NCBI GenBank assembly: GCA_017620435.1
Contig: JAFZQL010000196.1
Location: forward strand, 1-12,282
Direction: 5' to 3'
DNA: 12,282 bases
From: Erysipelotrichaceae bacterium
Lineage (GTDB): Bacteria; Bacillota_I; Bacilli_A; Erysipelotrichales; Erysipelotrichaceae
Shown: in pieces, positions 1 through 8,164 of the stretch
Position numbering within the stretch: the stretch's first letter is position 1
Layout of the letters: every line of letters begins with the position of its first letter
The notes under the pieces: model-generated
What the model saw: only the letters and a program-made list of their open reading frames with translations
Told to the model about the DNA's origin: nothing
The model's database searches: none
Program-made: the position numbers and the translations under genes

Positions 1-2
1 AG

Positions 3-890
3 AAAACGATTCCTCTGGGACTGACGATCGGACACGAATATGTCGGGGAGATCGTTGAAGTCGGCAAGGGCGTGGAAGGCTTCAAACCGGGCGATATCGT
101 TTCCGGTGAAGGCCATATCACCTGTGGCAAGTGCAGAAACTGTCTGGAAGGTCACAAGGAGAACTGCAAGGACGCCAAGGGCGTCGGCGTCAACCGCAAC
201 GGCGCCTTTGCACAATACCTGGTCATTCCGTCTTCCAACGTCTGGCCGACCAATCCAAACATCCCAGAAGAAATGTATGCCATCTTCGATCCTTTCGGCA
301 ACGCGACGCATACCGCTTTGACTTATGATGTACTGGGTGAAGATGTCCTGATCGCCGGAGCCGGTCCGATCGGATGTATGGCCGCAGCCATCGTAAAATT
401 CAGAGGCGCCAGACATGTAGTCGTTACCGATTTCAATGAATACCGGTTGGATCTGGCCAGGAAAATGGGCGCAACAAGACCGGTCAATCTCAACGAAGAG
501 AAGCTGGAAGACGTGATCCATGAACTGGGCATGACGGAAGGCTTCGATGTCGGTCTGGAAATGTCCGGATCGCCTAAGGCGCTGAATCAGATGATCCGCA
601 ACATGAAAAACGGCGGAAACATCGCCCTGCTTGGATTGCTTCCGGACAATACCGAAGCGGATCTGGAAAGTGTCATCTTCAAGGGGCTGAATCTGAAAGG
701 CATCTACGGACGCAAGGTCTGGGATACCTGGTACAAGATGTCGGTCATGCTGCAGGCGGGACTGGATATTTCCGGCATCATTACCCACCGTTACGACATT
801 AAAGACTTCCAGAAAGGCTTCGATGCCATGCTTTCGGGCAGATCGGGCAAAGTCATCCTTGACTGGAGCCATATCGATGAAATGGAGTAG
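3..890 (+). CDS. tdh: L-threonine 3-dehydrogenase, C-terminal 295 residues (5' end outside window)
   Basis: Zinc-dependent medium-chain dehydrogenase that oxidises L-threonine to 2-amino-3-ketobutyrate with NAD+, in the cytoplasm. The reading frame is open to the left edge. By comparison with the E. coli enzyme (341 residues, recalled), about 52 N-terminal residues, including the catalytic-zinc cysteine, lie outside the window. Visible here are GHEYVGE, with the His-Glu of the catalytic-zinc region, and the structural-zinc lobe CGKCRNC followed by a fourth Cys after seven residues. Next come GVGVNR, FDPFGNA, the NAD-binding GAGPIG, and the family-typical stretches GMTEGFDVGLEMSG and FKGLNLKGIYGR. 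The C-terminus SGKVILDW matches the family end. The stop is 3 bases before kbl, so the two are an operon forming the threonine-to-glycine route. Identity is very secure. The promoter is not visible. Confidence 0.97.
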   Translation, partial: KTIPLGLTIGHEYVGEIVEVGKGVEGFKPGDIVSGEGHITCGKCRNCLEGHKENCKDAKGVGVNRNGAFAQYLVIPSSNVWPTNPNIPEEMYAIFDPFGNATHTALTYDVLGEDVLIAGAGPIGCMAAAIVKFRGARHVVVTDFNEYRLDLARKMGATRPVNLNEEKLEDVIHELGMTEGFDVGLEMSGSPKALNQMIRNMKNGGNIALLGLLPDNTEADLESVIFKGLNLKGIYGRKVWDTWYKMSVMLQAGLDISGIITHRYDIKDFQKGFDAMLSGRSGKVILDWSHIDEME

Positions 891-893
891 ATC

Positions 894-2090
894 ATGAAAA
901 AAACAGAAGCGTTAAAACAATATCACGATACCGTTGAAGAAATAAAGAGTGCCGGCCTGTTCAAGGGCGAAGCCCCTTTCGTTTCGGCACAGGGCGCCTA
1001 TGTCACTATGGAGGACGGCAGGAAACTCCTCAACATGTGTGCCAACAACTATCTGGGTCTGGCCGATTCACCGGAACTGATCGAGGCAGCCAAGAAGACC
1101 TATGACGAGAAAGGCTACGGACTGGCTTCCGTACGTTTCATCTGCGGCACACAGGATATTCACAAACATCTGGAAAAGAAGATCTCGGCCTTTTTGAAGA
1201 CCGACGATACGATCCTGTATTCTTCCTGTTTCGATGCCAACGGAGGCCTTTTTGAGGCTCTGCTGGGGCCGGAAGACGCGATCATTTCCGATGAGCTCAA
1301 CCACGCGTCCATCATCGACGGCGTGAGACTGTGCAAGGCCAAAAGATACCGCTACAAAAACAACGACATGGAAGATCTGGAAAATCAGCTGAAACAGGCG
1401 GACAAAGACGGTGCCAGGATCAAGATGATCGCTACGGACGGCGTATTCTCGATGGACGGTATTATTGCCAACCTGAAAGGGATCTGCGATCTGGCGGACA
1501 GATACGAGGCTCTGGTGATGGTCGACGATTCCCATGCGGTAGGGTTTATCGGAGAACACGGCAGAGGCAGCGTCGAATACAACGGTGTGGAAGGTAGAGT
1601 CGATGTGATTACCGGAACCCTGGGTAAGGCTCTTGGCGGAGCAAGCGGCGGTTATACTTCAGGCAGACAGGAGATCGTCGATCTTTTAAGGCAAAGAAGC
1701 AGGCCTTACCTCTTCTCCAATACTTTGGCTCCGGCCATTGTTGGTGCCAGTATCCGGCTTTTCGACCTGCTGGAAAACAGCAGCGAGCAGAAGAAACATC
1801 TTGAAGAGATGACAACATACTACCGCAGCCTGCTGAAAGAAAACGGCTTCGACATCATCGAAAGCACCCATCCTATCGTTCCGGTCATGCTGTACGACGA
1901 AAATCTGGCTGGAGAATATGCCCGCAGGATGATGGAAAAAGGCGTCTATGTCGTAGCTTTCTCCTATCCGGTCGTTCCGAAAGGAAAAGCCAGGATCAGG
2001 ACACAGCTCTCGGCCGCACACAAAAAGGAAGACATCGATTTCATCGTCAGATGTTTCAAGGAAGTGCGGGAAGAAATCAGCAGTCAGTAA
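894..2090 (+). CDS. kbl: glycine C-acetyltransferase (2-amino-3-ketobutyrate CoA ligase)
   Basis: PLP-dependent alpha-oxoamine synthase that cleaves 2-amino-3-ketobutyrate, the unstable product of Tdh, with CoA into glycine and acetyl-CoA. At 398 residues it has the usual family length. The PLP Schiff-base lysine is K245 in GTLGKALGGASGG. Other family marks are NHASIIDG (H137), VDDSHAVGF (D211, H214), LYSSCFDANGG near 109-118, and RIRTQLSAAH near 367-376. The start is an ATG with GGAG six bases upstream, overlapping the end of tdh. The close relatives KBL, BioF and serine palmitoyltransferase share this fold, but the tdh neighbour and the characteristic N-terminal region favour KBL. Transcription probably ends at the hairpin just downstream. 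Confidence 0.97.
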   Translation: MKKTEALKQYHDTVEEIKSAGLFKGEAPFVSAQGAYVTMEDGRKLLNMCANNYLGLADSPELIEAAKKTYDEKGYGLASVRFICGTQDIHKHLEKKISAFLKTDDTILYSSCFDANGGLFEALLGPEDAIISDELNHASIIDGVRLCKAKRYRYKNNDMEDLENQLKQADKDGARIKMIATDGVFSMDGIIANLKGICDLADRYEALVMVDDSHAVGFIGEHGRGSVEYNGVEGRVDVITGTLGKALGGASGGYTSGRQEIVDLLRQRSRPYLFSNTLAPAIVGASIRLFDLLENSSEQKKHLEEMTTYYRSLLKENGFDIIESTHPIVPVMLYDENLAGEYARRMMEKGVYVVAFSYPVVPKGKARIRTQLSAAHKKEDIDFIVRCFKEVREEISSQ

Positions 2091-2110
2091 TCTCCCCTGC
2101 TGTCTAAAAC

Positions 2111-2134
2111 AAAAAGCGGATCATTCCGCTTTTT
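2111..2134. terminator. bidirectional intrinsic terminator between kbl and lgt-ppaX
   Basis: Perfect 10-bp inverted repeat AAAAAGCGGA / TCCGCTTTTT with a TCAT loop. T-rich sequence follows on the + strand, and the mirrored A-tract gives a T-run on the - strand. It sits between two convergent genes, 20 bases after the kbl stop, and its last base is the last base of the lgt-ppaX stop codon. It can therefore end transcription from both sides. Confidence 0.9.
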
Positions 2135-3597
2135 TATTTTTCATTCCAGGTAAAGTTTGTTTTCTCTTCCAGGATCGGAAGCAGATCTTTCAGATTCTTG
2201 ATCGAACGGTTGGCTGCGGCTTTCAGCTCTTCTTCCCTGTTGGGGTTATCTGTGTAGGCCACCGTAAAAGCGCCGTAGTTCTTGCCGCAGTCGATATCCA
2301 TCAAAGAATCGCCGATCATGACGCATTCCCTGTTCCAGCCATTCTTCTCGATCATACTGATGATCCCTTCCGGATCCGGCTTGACGTTCTTCACATCCGT
2401 CAGTCCGCAGATGTCATCAAAATACAGATCAAGTCCGAAAGGCTTGGATACATCCATGATCCCGTCACTGGTTCTGGTCGAAATCACGCCGATGTGATAG
2501 CCTTCCTCGTGAAGCTGTTTTAGTACTTCCAGACTGTTTTCAATCAGACGGTTAGCGGTCGGAGCCACTTCGAACTGTCTCTTGTGATAGTCTTCGTACA
2601 GCGTATCGTAGTCAAGCCCAGGGAAATAGATCGGGAAGATGTCCTTCAGTGCCGGTCCAAGGACCTGCTGCTTCACTTCATCGGTAAACAGAGAAACATC
2701 GGAATATTTCTCAAACAGCGCCTTGTAGCCTTCCTGTATCGCCAGAGAAGTATCTACCAGCGTCCCGTCAAAATCGAACATCAGTGTCGGTTTCTCTCTT
2801 TTTAGATACCGGTCGAAGAAGCCAAGATAACCCAAAACGCCGATAGCCAGGAATATGACAGAAGTCACCTGAGCCATCTTCAGGTTGCCCAGATACAGAG
2901 AGTCCGTCCTTTTGCCTTCGATAAAGAAACGGATCACGCCGTACCACATCAGATAGGCATAGGCAAGATCTCCCCTCTTGTTCTGGTGCTTCTTCAGTAC
3001 AAAATGGATCAGACACCAGCCCAGAAGGCAAAGCATCGATTCATAGAAGAACAGCGGTTCATAATAGTGTCCGTTGATCAGCATTCCTTCTTTCAGGAAA
3101 GAAAGAATACCGTCAAAGTAGGATTCCGCAACTTCTCCTCCGTGACATTCCTGATTCACGAAATTCCCCCAGCGTCCGATAGCCTGCGCCAGCATGACGT
3201 TAGGCAAAAGCATGTCCAGAAACTTCATGAACGGATAATGGCTGCGTCTGATGTACCAGTAGGCAAACAGGATCCCGGCAACAACGCCGCCCTGGATAGC
3301 CAGACCTCCGTCCCAGATCCGGATGATCTCAAGCGGATTGGAAAAATAGTAGGAGAAATTGTAGAAGATGCAGTACCAGAGTCTCGCTCCCAGTACACCG
3401 ACCCACAAGGTATAGACAAACAGAGAATCATAGAAGTCCATGGAAACATTGCGACATTCTTTCATCTCTTTTTTGGATAAAAGATAAGCCAGGAGCGCAC
3501 CGGTCATGATCAGTACGGCATACCAGCGGATATCAAAGGTTAATGGGCCGATCTTAAACAATACAAAAGTCTGGCCGTTCGGAAAGAACTGTATCAT
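2134..3597 (-). CDS. lgt: fusion protein: prolipoprotein diacylglyceryl transferase (Lgt) plus PpaX-like HAD phosphatase
   Basis: Residues about 1-265 are Lgt, the polytopic membrane enzyme that moves diacylglyceryl from phosphatidylglycerol to the lipobox cysteine of prolipoproteins. Visible marks are the hydrophobic segments, RWYAV (Y26), GRWGNFVNQE (R142, N145, E150), Y219, and IRFFIEGKR (R223, E227, R230). The E. coli His-103 position is Gln-102 (WDGGLAIQGG). Residues about 270-487 are a HAD hydrolase: FDFDGTLVD (nucleophile D275, acid D277), VISTRTS (S373/T374), VKPDPEG (K406), IGDSLMD (D430, D434). It resembles pyrophosphatase PpaX or phosphoglycolate phosphatase. In B. subtilis, lgt and ppaX are separate genes downstream of hprK; here they are one frame with no stop. 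The C-terminus of Lgt is expected to be cytoplasmic, placing the HAD domain beside HprK. The start overlaps the hprK stop (ATGA) and has only a weak GAGAG upstream, suggesting coupled translation. Substrate of the HAD half is inferred. Confidence 0.93.
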   Translation of the reverse strand: MIQFFPNGQTFVLFKIGPLTFDIRWYAVLIMTGALLAYLLSKKEMKECRNVSMDFYDSLFVYTLWVGVLGARLWYCIFYNFSYYFSNPLEIIRIWDGGLAIQGGVVAGILFAYWYIRRSHYPFMKFLDMLLPNVMLAQAIGRWGNFVNQECHGGEVAESYFDGILSFLKEGMLINGHYYEPLFFYESMLCLLGWCLIHFVLKKHQNKRGDLAYAYLMWYGVIRFFIEGKRTDSLYLGNLKMAQVTSVIFLAIGVLGYLGFFDRYLKREKPTLMFDFDGTLVDTSLAIQEGYKALFEKYSDVSLFTDEVKQQVLGPALKDIFPIYFPGLDYDTLYEDYHKRQFEVAPTANRLIENSLEVLKQLHEEGYHIGVISTRTSDGIMDVSKPFGLDLYFDDICGLTDVKNVKPDPEGIISMIEKNGWNRECVMIGDSLMDIDCGKNYGAFTVAYTDNPNREEELKAAANRSIKNLKDLLPILEEKTNFTWNEK

Positions 3598-4544
3598 CTC
3601 TCTGTACCGTTCCTTTCTATCTCTTCGCGGTAGAGCTGTTTAAAGGATTCGTTGGAATCAAAACCCATTTTCTGCAGCAGATAGTTGGAGACTGCGGCTT
3701 CGATGATGACAGACATAGACTTGCCTTCGGTGATCGGTATCACCAGCATCGGCAGTTCCAGACCCAGAACATCGATGGTCCTGGTCATTGGATTGAGACG
3801 GTCGATATCTACGAATTCATCGTATTTTTCCAGACGGATGACAAAGTCCAGATTGCATCGGTTCAGAAAGGCGTTCGCTCCGAACATCCTGGTAACATCG
3901 ACGATCCCGATACCTCTGATCTCCAGCATTCTCTTGAGAAGTTTCGGAGCCTGGCAGAGTATTCTGGTATGGATCCTGGTCACATCGATCCGGTCGTCTG
4001 CCACCAGCATGTGTCCTCTGTTGATCAAGTCCAGCGCAAGTTCAGATTTACCTATACCGGATTTACCGGTAATCATGATTCCTTTTCCGTAGATATTCAT
4101 CATGACACCGTACATGTTGTCGGTAGGAGCCAGTTTTTCAGAAAGGAAGGTTACCAGATCGACGATGAGCTGATAGGTCTTCCCGTCATAGTGCAGCACC
4201 GGGAAGTCTTTCTGTATCGCCAGATCGATCAGGGAATCCATCGGATAGAAACCTTCCGATAGAATGATACACGGCGTGAAGGAGTCGGTAATGATCTCAA
4301 AACGCTGTCTTTGCGTATCGTAGTCCAGCTTGCACATGTATTCATATTCTTTTGTACCAAGAATGACGACTCTCTTAAGATCATTGGATTCCAGGTAGCC
4401 CGACAGTTCCAGACCCGGTCTGTTGACATCCGGTGCGATCGCCCAGCGGTTCAGCGACTCGTCGCTTCCTGCCAGCTGTTTCAGATCGAATTCTTCCTTG
4501 ATCTGTCTTACATAAACTTTCTTATTCAGTTCCTCATTTGCCAT
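3594..4544 (-). CDS. hprK: HPr kinase/phosphorylase
   Basis: Bifunctional cytoplasmic enzyme that phosphorylates Ser-46 of HPr with ATP or PPi, and reverses it by phosphorolysis giving PPi. It sets carbon catabolite control. I chose the ATG at 4544 (316 residues) because AGGTGA lies five bases upstream; an in-frame GTG at 4553 would add three residues. Numbered from this ATG: P-loop GKSGIGKS at 160-167, GHMLVADD at 177-184 with the paired Asp, and the family signature LEIRGIGIVDVTRMFG at 207-222. Two departures from the usual pattern are Tyr-145 in MYGVMMNIYG, where B. subtilis has His-140 (HGVLVDVYG), and Lys-161 in place of the common Asp of GDSGIGKS. It overlaps uvrA by 11 bases and lgt-ppaX by 4. 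HPr itself is not in the window. Confidence 0.96.
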   Translation of the reverse strand: MANEELNKKVYVRQIKEEFDLKQLAGSDESLNRWAIAPDVNRPGLELSGYLESNDLKRVVILGTKEYEYMCKLDYDTQRQRFEIITDSFTPCIILSEGFYPMDSLIDLAIQKDFPVLHYDGKTYQLIVDLVTFLSEKLAPTDNMYGVMMNIYGKGIMITGKSGIGKSELALDLINRGHMLVADDRIDVTRIHTRILCQAPKLLKRMLEIRGIGIVDVTRMFGANAFLNRCNLDFVIRLEKYDEFVDIDRLNPMTRTIDVLGLELPMLVIPITEGKSMSVIIEAAVSNYLLQKMGFDSNESFKQLYREEIERNGTER

Positions 4545-7365
4545 GTCTTTCACCTATCACTTTCCTTAGATATTGACCTGTATAGGATCTTTCGTTTTTT
4601 GCCACTTCTTCCGGTGTGCCGGTAGCGATCACTTCTCCTCCTCTGTCGCCGCCATCCGGTCCCAGATCGATAATATGATCGGCACACTTGATCACATCAA
4701 GATTGTGTTCAATGACGATCACCGTATCTCCGTTATCTACGATACGGTCGATGATGCGTATCAGTTTCAGTACATCATCCATATGCAGACCGGTCGTCGG
4801 TTCATCCAGTACGAATACCGTCTTCCCGGTAGGCTTCTTCTGCAGTTCCGATGCCAGCTTGACTCTCTGTGCTTCGCCTCCGGACAGGGTCGTAGCCGAC
4901 TGTCCCAGTTCGATATAACCCAGACCGACATCGTAGAGTACCTGCAGCTTGTCTTTGATCTTCTTGTGATTCTTAAAGAATTCCAGTGCTTCCTTGACCG
5001 ACATCTTCAGGACGTCGTAGATGTTCTTGCCTCTGTAACGTACTTCCAGCGTCTCGGCATTGTAGCGCTTTCCGTGGCATTCCTCACATTCCACATAGAC
5101 ATCCGGAATAAACAGCATCGATATTCTCTTTACACCGTCACCCTGACAGGCTTCGCATCTGCCTCCGCTGACATTAAAGGAATACCTTGATTTCGTATAG
5201 CCTCTCTCCATCGAATCAGGAGTCATGGCGTAAAGATCTCTGATATCGTCAAATACTCCTGTGTAGGTCGCAGGATTGCTTCGAGGCGTACGGCCGATCG
5301 GATCCTGCGTGATGTAAACGATCTTGTCGACATTCTTCAGACCTTCCACCTTGTCTACCTTGCCCGGTCTGATCCGTACTCTGTCAAGCGATTTCATGAT
5401 CGCCTTGGTCAGTGTTTCAATAACGAGAGAAGATTTTCCCGAACCGGAAACGCCGGTCACGCAGATGAACTTTCCAAGCGGGAAAGAAACATCGATGTTT
5501 TTCAGGTTGTTTTCTTGCGCTCCGATAAGTCTGACACTCTTACCGTTTCCTTTTCTTCTCTTTTCCGGGATCGGAATCTGTTTTCTGAAAGAAAGATACT
5601 GTCCGGTAATGGAGTTCTCATCCTTCAGGATCTCTTCCGGCGTACCGCAGAAAACGACTTCTCCGCCTTCCTTGCCTGCACCCGGTCCGATATCGACGAT
5701 GTAATCCGAAGACATCATCGTCTCCGCATCGTGTTCCACAATGATCACCGTATTGTCCAGATCACGCATCTTCTTCAGCGTATCGATCAGTTTTGCGTTG
5801 TCCTTCTGATGCAGACCGATGGACGGTTCATCCAGTACATAAAGCACACCCGTCAGTGCAGAACCGATCTGAGTCGCCAGACGGATACGCTGGGCTTCAC
5901 CGCCGGAAAGCGTTCCGGCATTCCTGTTCAATGTCAGATAATCCAGACCTACGTCTTTCAGAAAACGCAGTCTGGCATTCAGTTCATTCAAAAGAGTTCT
6001 GGCGATTTCCGCGCGCATCGGATCCAGTTTCAGATCCTTCAGGAAATCATAGGCTTTCGTAATCGACATACAGGTCATCTCGTAAATGTTTTTGCCGCCG
6101 ACCTTGACGGCAAGCACCTTTTCATTCAGCCTCGCTCCGTGACATCTCTGGCATTCCGATTCGGTCATGAAAGAACCGTAGTACTCTTTTCCGAATCTGG
6201 ACTGTGTTTCTTCGAATCTTCTTTCAATCAGGGTTTTTACACCTTCGATATAGGCTACTTTATTGTAGGTCGTTCCTCCGGTAGAAGTAACGGAATAGCG
6301 GATCTCTTCATCGGAACCGTAAAGGATGATATCCATTTCTTTTTTGGACATCTGGTTCAGCGGTTTTATTTCCGAAATGTTGTAGTGCTTCAGCAGCTGC
6401 GCAAAGTTCTGCCATTCCAGATTGTTTGTTCCGTAGATGTTCTTGTAGTAGCGGATGCCTCCTTCCGCAATCGATCTGCTCCTGTCCGGCATCAGATAAT
6501 CCAGGTCTACGGACATCGTTACGCCAAGACCTTTACACTCCTCGCAGGCTCCCAGAGGGCTGTTAAAGGAGAACAGTCTAGGCTCCAGCGTCGGAACGGT
6601 AAACCCGCAGATCGGACAGGCCTGATGGGCCGAGAACAGATCCCGTTTTTCTCCGTGTTTCACCACGCAGGTTCCATCCGTCAGTCTTAATGCCGTCTCC
6701 AGAGAATCGTTCAGTCTCGTCTCGATGCCTTCCCTCTTGACGATCCTATCGATGACCACATCAATACTGTGCCGTCTGTTCTTATCCAGTTCCGGAACGG
6801 CATCGATATCGTACAGTTCATTATCTACATACAGACGGACATAGCCGTCTTTCTTCAGTTTATCGAACAGATCTTTGAATGTGCCCTTCTTGTTGTCGGT
6901 AACATTCGCCAGGATCTCCATCCTTTCATTATCCGGATAAGCCATGATCGTTCTGACCATGCCGCTGACTGTCATGGCTTCGATCGGCATATCATGATTC
7001 GGACAGTAGGCGATGCCGCAGCGTGCGTAAAGAAGTCTCAGATAGTCGTAGATTTCCGTAATCGTCGCGACTGTTGAACGCGGATTGTTGGAAGTGGTTT
7101 TCTGATCGATCGCAATCGCCGGTGAAAGACCTTCGATCACATCGACATCCGGCTTGTCCACGCCTCCCAGAAACTGTCTGGCATAGGAAGACAGAGATTC
7201 CACGTATCTTCTTTGCCCTTCCGCATAGATCGTATCGAACGCCAAAGAAGTCTTTCCCGAACCGGAAAGACCCGTCATGACGATCATTTTGTTTCTTGGC
7301 AGATCCAGATCGATATTCTTCAGATTGTTGACTCTGGCTCCCCTGATGATGATCTTATCGTTCAT
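4534..7365 (-). CDS. uvrA: UvrABC excinuclease subunit A
   Basis: Damage-sensing ATPase of nucleotide excision repair that loads UvrB onto lesions. At 943 residues it is full length. It has two ABC modules: Walker A GLSGSGKT at 32-39 and GVSGSGKS at 638-645, LSGGEAQR at 486-493 and 827-834, and Walker B LYVLDEP and VFVLDEP with following GLH. Two zinc modules are intact: C250, C253, C274, C277 and C737, C740, C760, C763. The start ATG has GGAAGAAG upstream and overlaps the end of the CmpB-like gene by 11 bases. uvrB, often adjacent in Firmicutes, is absent from this window, and I see no LexA-type operator before uvrA because it lies inside an operon. Its overlap with hprK puts DNA repair and catabolite control on one message. 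Confidence 0.98.
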   Translation of the reverse strand: MNDKIIIRGARVNNLKNIDLDLPRNKMIVMTGLSGSGKTSLAFDTIYAEGQRRYVESLSSYARQFLGGVDKPDVDVIEGLSPAIAIDQKTTSNNPRSTVATITEIYDYLRLLYARCGIAYCPNHDMPIEAMTVSGMVRTIMAYPDNERMEILANVTDNKKGTFKDLFDKLKKDGYVRLYVDNELYDIDAVPELDKNRRHSIDVVIDRIVKREGIETRLNDSLETALRLTDGTCVVKHGEKRDLFSAHQACPICGFTVPTLEPRLFSFNSPLGACEECKGLGVTMSVDLDYLMPDRSRSIAEGGIRYYKNIYGTNNLEWQNFAQLLKHYNISEIKPLNQMSKKEMDIILYGSDEEIRYSVTSTGGTTYNKVAYIEGVKTLIERRFEETQSRFGKEYYGSFMTESECQRCHGARLNEKVLAVKVGGKNIYEMTCMSITKAYDFLKDLKLDPMRAEIARTLLNELNARLRFLKDVGLDYLTLNRNAGTLSGGEAQRIRLATQIGSALTGVLYVLDEPSIGLHQKDNAKLIDTLKKMRDLDNTVIIVEHDAETMMSSDYIVDIGPGAGKEGGEVVFCGTPEEILKDENSITGQYLSFRKQIPIPEKRRKGNGKSVRLIGAQENNLKNIDVSFPLGKFICVTGVSGSGKSSLVIETLTKAIMKSLDRVRIRPGKVDKVEGLKNVDKIVYITQDPIGRTPRSNPATYTGVFDDIRDLYAMTPDSMERGYTKSRYSFNVSGGRCEACQGDGVKRISMLFIPDVYVECEECHGKRYNAETLEVRYRGKNIYDVLKMSVKEALEFFKNHKKIKDKLQVLYDVGLGYIELGQSATTLSGGEAQRVKLASELQKKPTGKTVFVLDEPTTGLHMDDVLKLIRIIDRIVDNGDTVIVIEHNLDVIKCADHIIDLGPDGGDRGGEVIATGTPEEVAKNERSYTGQYLRKVIGERHGK

Positions 7366-8164
7366 TTTCTTCTTCCTTTTTCAGACGGCGCTTGATCGTC
7401 CCCAGCATGTCGTTCATTCTTCCGGCATTCCTTCCGGTAAATCTCTTGACTCTGGAGATCGCTATTTTATACAGATGGTTCATCGAGGATACGACTTTCT
7501 CTATCCTGGCGCTGATCAGTCTCTTTCTGACATCTTCGATCTTGTCTACGGCACCGTAGAACTTCTTATCCAGACCCTTTTCTTCATTCAGAATATTGCC
7601 GATAAAAGAATCCATGTGTTCATTGATAAAACTGTCCATGCTTTCTACCCGGTTCATAAATCCGGAAAGGATCGATACCGTCAGCGTAAAGTCCAGGGTA
7701 AACAGGAAGGTCAAAACAATAGCGAGGATCTGGCAGAGATTCTCGTTCATTCCTTCCAGAACAGGCAGCAGTGCAGGATTGATCACGTAAACGATGATCA
7801 GGGCCGCAATACCGAAGCCGATGGATGCGGGCAGACAGATCCTGCCGTTGAGGTTGAAGGGAGCCTTGGAATAATCCCACCAGTAGGCGTGGAAGATCTG
7901 TTCCAGAGCATAGTGAACGGAATACTCCAGGACGGCAGATGCCGCCATGCCGATCAGGAACACCATCATCGGCGTGTAATCCCTTATGAAATAGGTAAAC
8001 AGGATTGTTCCAAACAGCGCCCCTGCCCCGTAGATCGGGATCGCCGGACCGAACAGGAAGCCTCTATTGTCCCATTTTCCTTCCCAGAGAGTCATCGCAA
8101 AACACTCATAGACATAACCTATGATGCTCAGTATGGAAAAATAGATCACATATCTGTCTACCAT
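7355..8164 (-). CDS. CmpB-like multipass membrane protein (putative ABC-transporter type IV family)
   Basis: A 269-residue membrane protein. The first 130 residues contain several hydrophobic segments and the motifs I associate with the family annotated as putative ABC-transporter type IV (CmpB): GYVYECF near 16-22, NRGFLFGPAIPIYG near 33-46, an LEY pair near 79-81, and WDYSKAPFNLNGRICL near 96-111. Further segments lie near 114-135 and 145-168. The last 95 residues are charged, helical and cytoplasmic in character, ending in a Lys/Arg- and Glu-rich tail. Biochemical function is unknown, and despite the family name no ABC ATPase partner is present. I set the start at 8164, where AAAGGAGA lies about ten bases upstream; a longer in-frame option at 8260 would run deep into the HD gene. 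It overlaps the HD gene by 7 bases (ATGGTAG). Confidence 0.85.
   Translation of the reverse strand: MVDRYVIYFSILSIIGYVYECFAMTLWEGKWDNRGFLFGPAIPIYGAGALFGTILFTYFIRDYTPMMVFLIGMAASAVLEYSVHYALEQIFHAYWWDYSKAPFNLNGRICLPASIGFGIAALIIVYVINPALLPVLEGMNENLCQILAIVLTFLFTLDFTLTVSILSGFMNRVESMDSFINEHMDSFIGNILNEEKGLDKKFYGAVDKIEDVRKRLISARIEKVVSSMNHLYKIAISRVKRFTGRNAGRMNDMLGTIKRRLKKEEENER

Noticed and set aside
4545..4553. GTG start for hprK, adding three residues
   Set aside because: The AGGTGA that best serves as ribosome site overlaps this GTG and is correctly spaced for the ATG at 4544.
5515..6690. 391-residue open frame on the + strand
   Set aside because: It lies wholly antisense to uvrA, whose motifs are unmistakable, and its translation has no recognisable domain. 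It is a codon-bias shadow.
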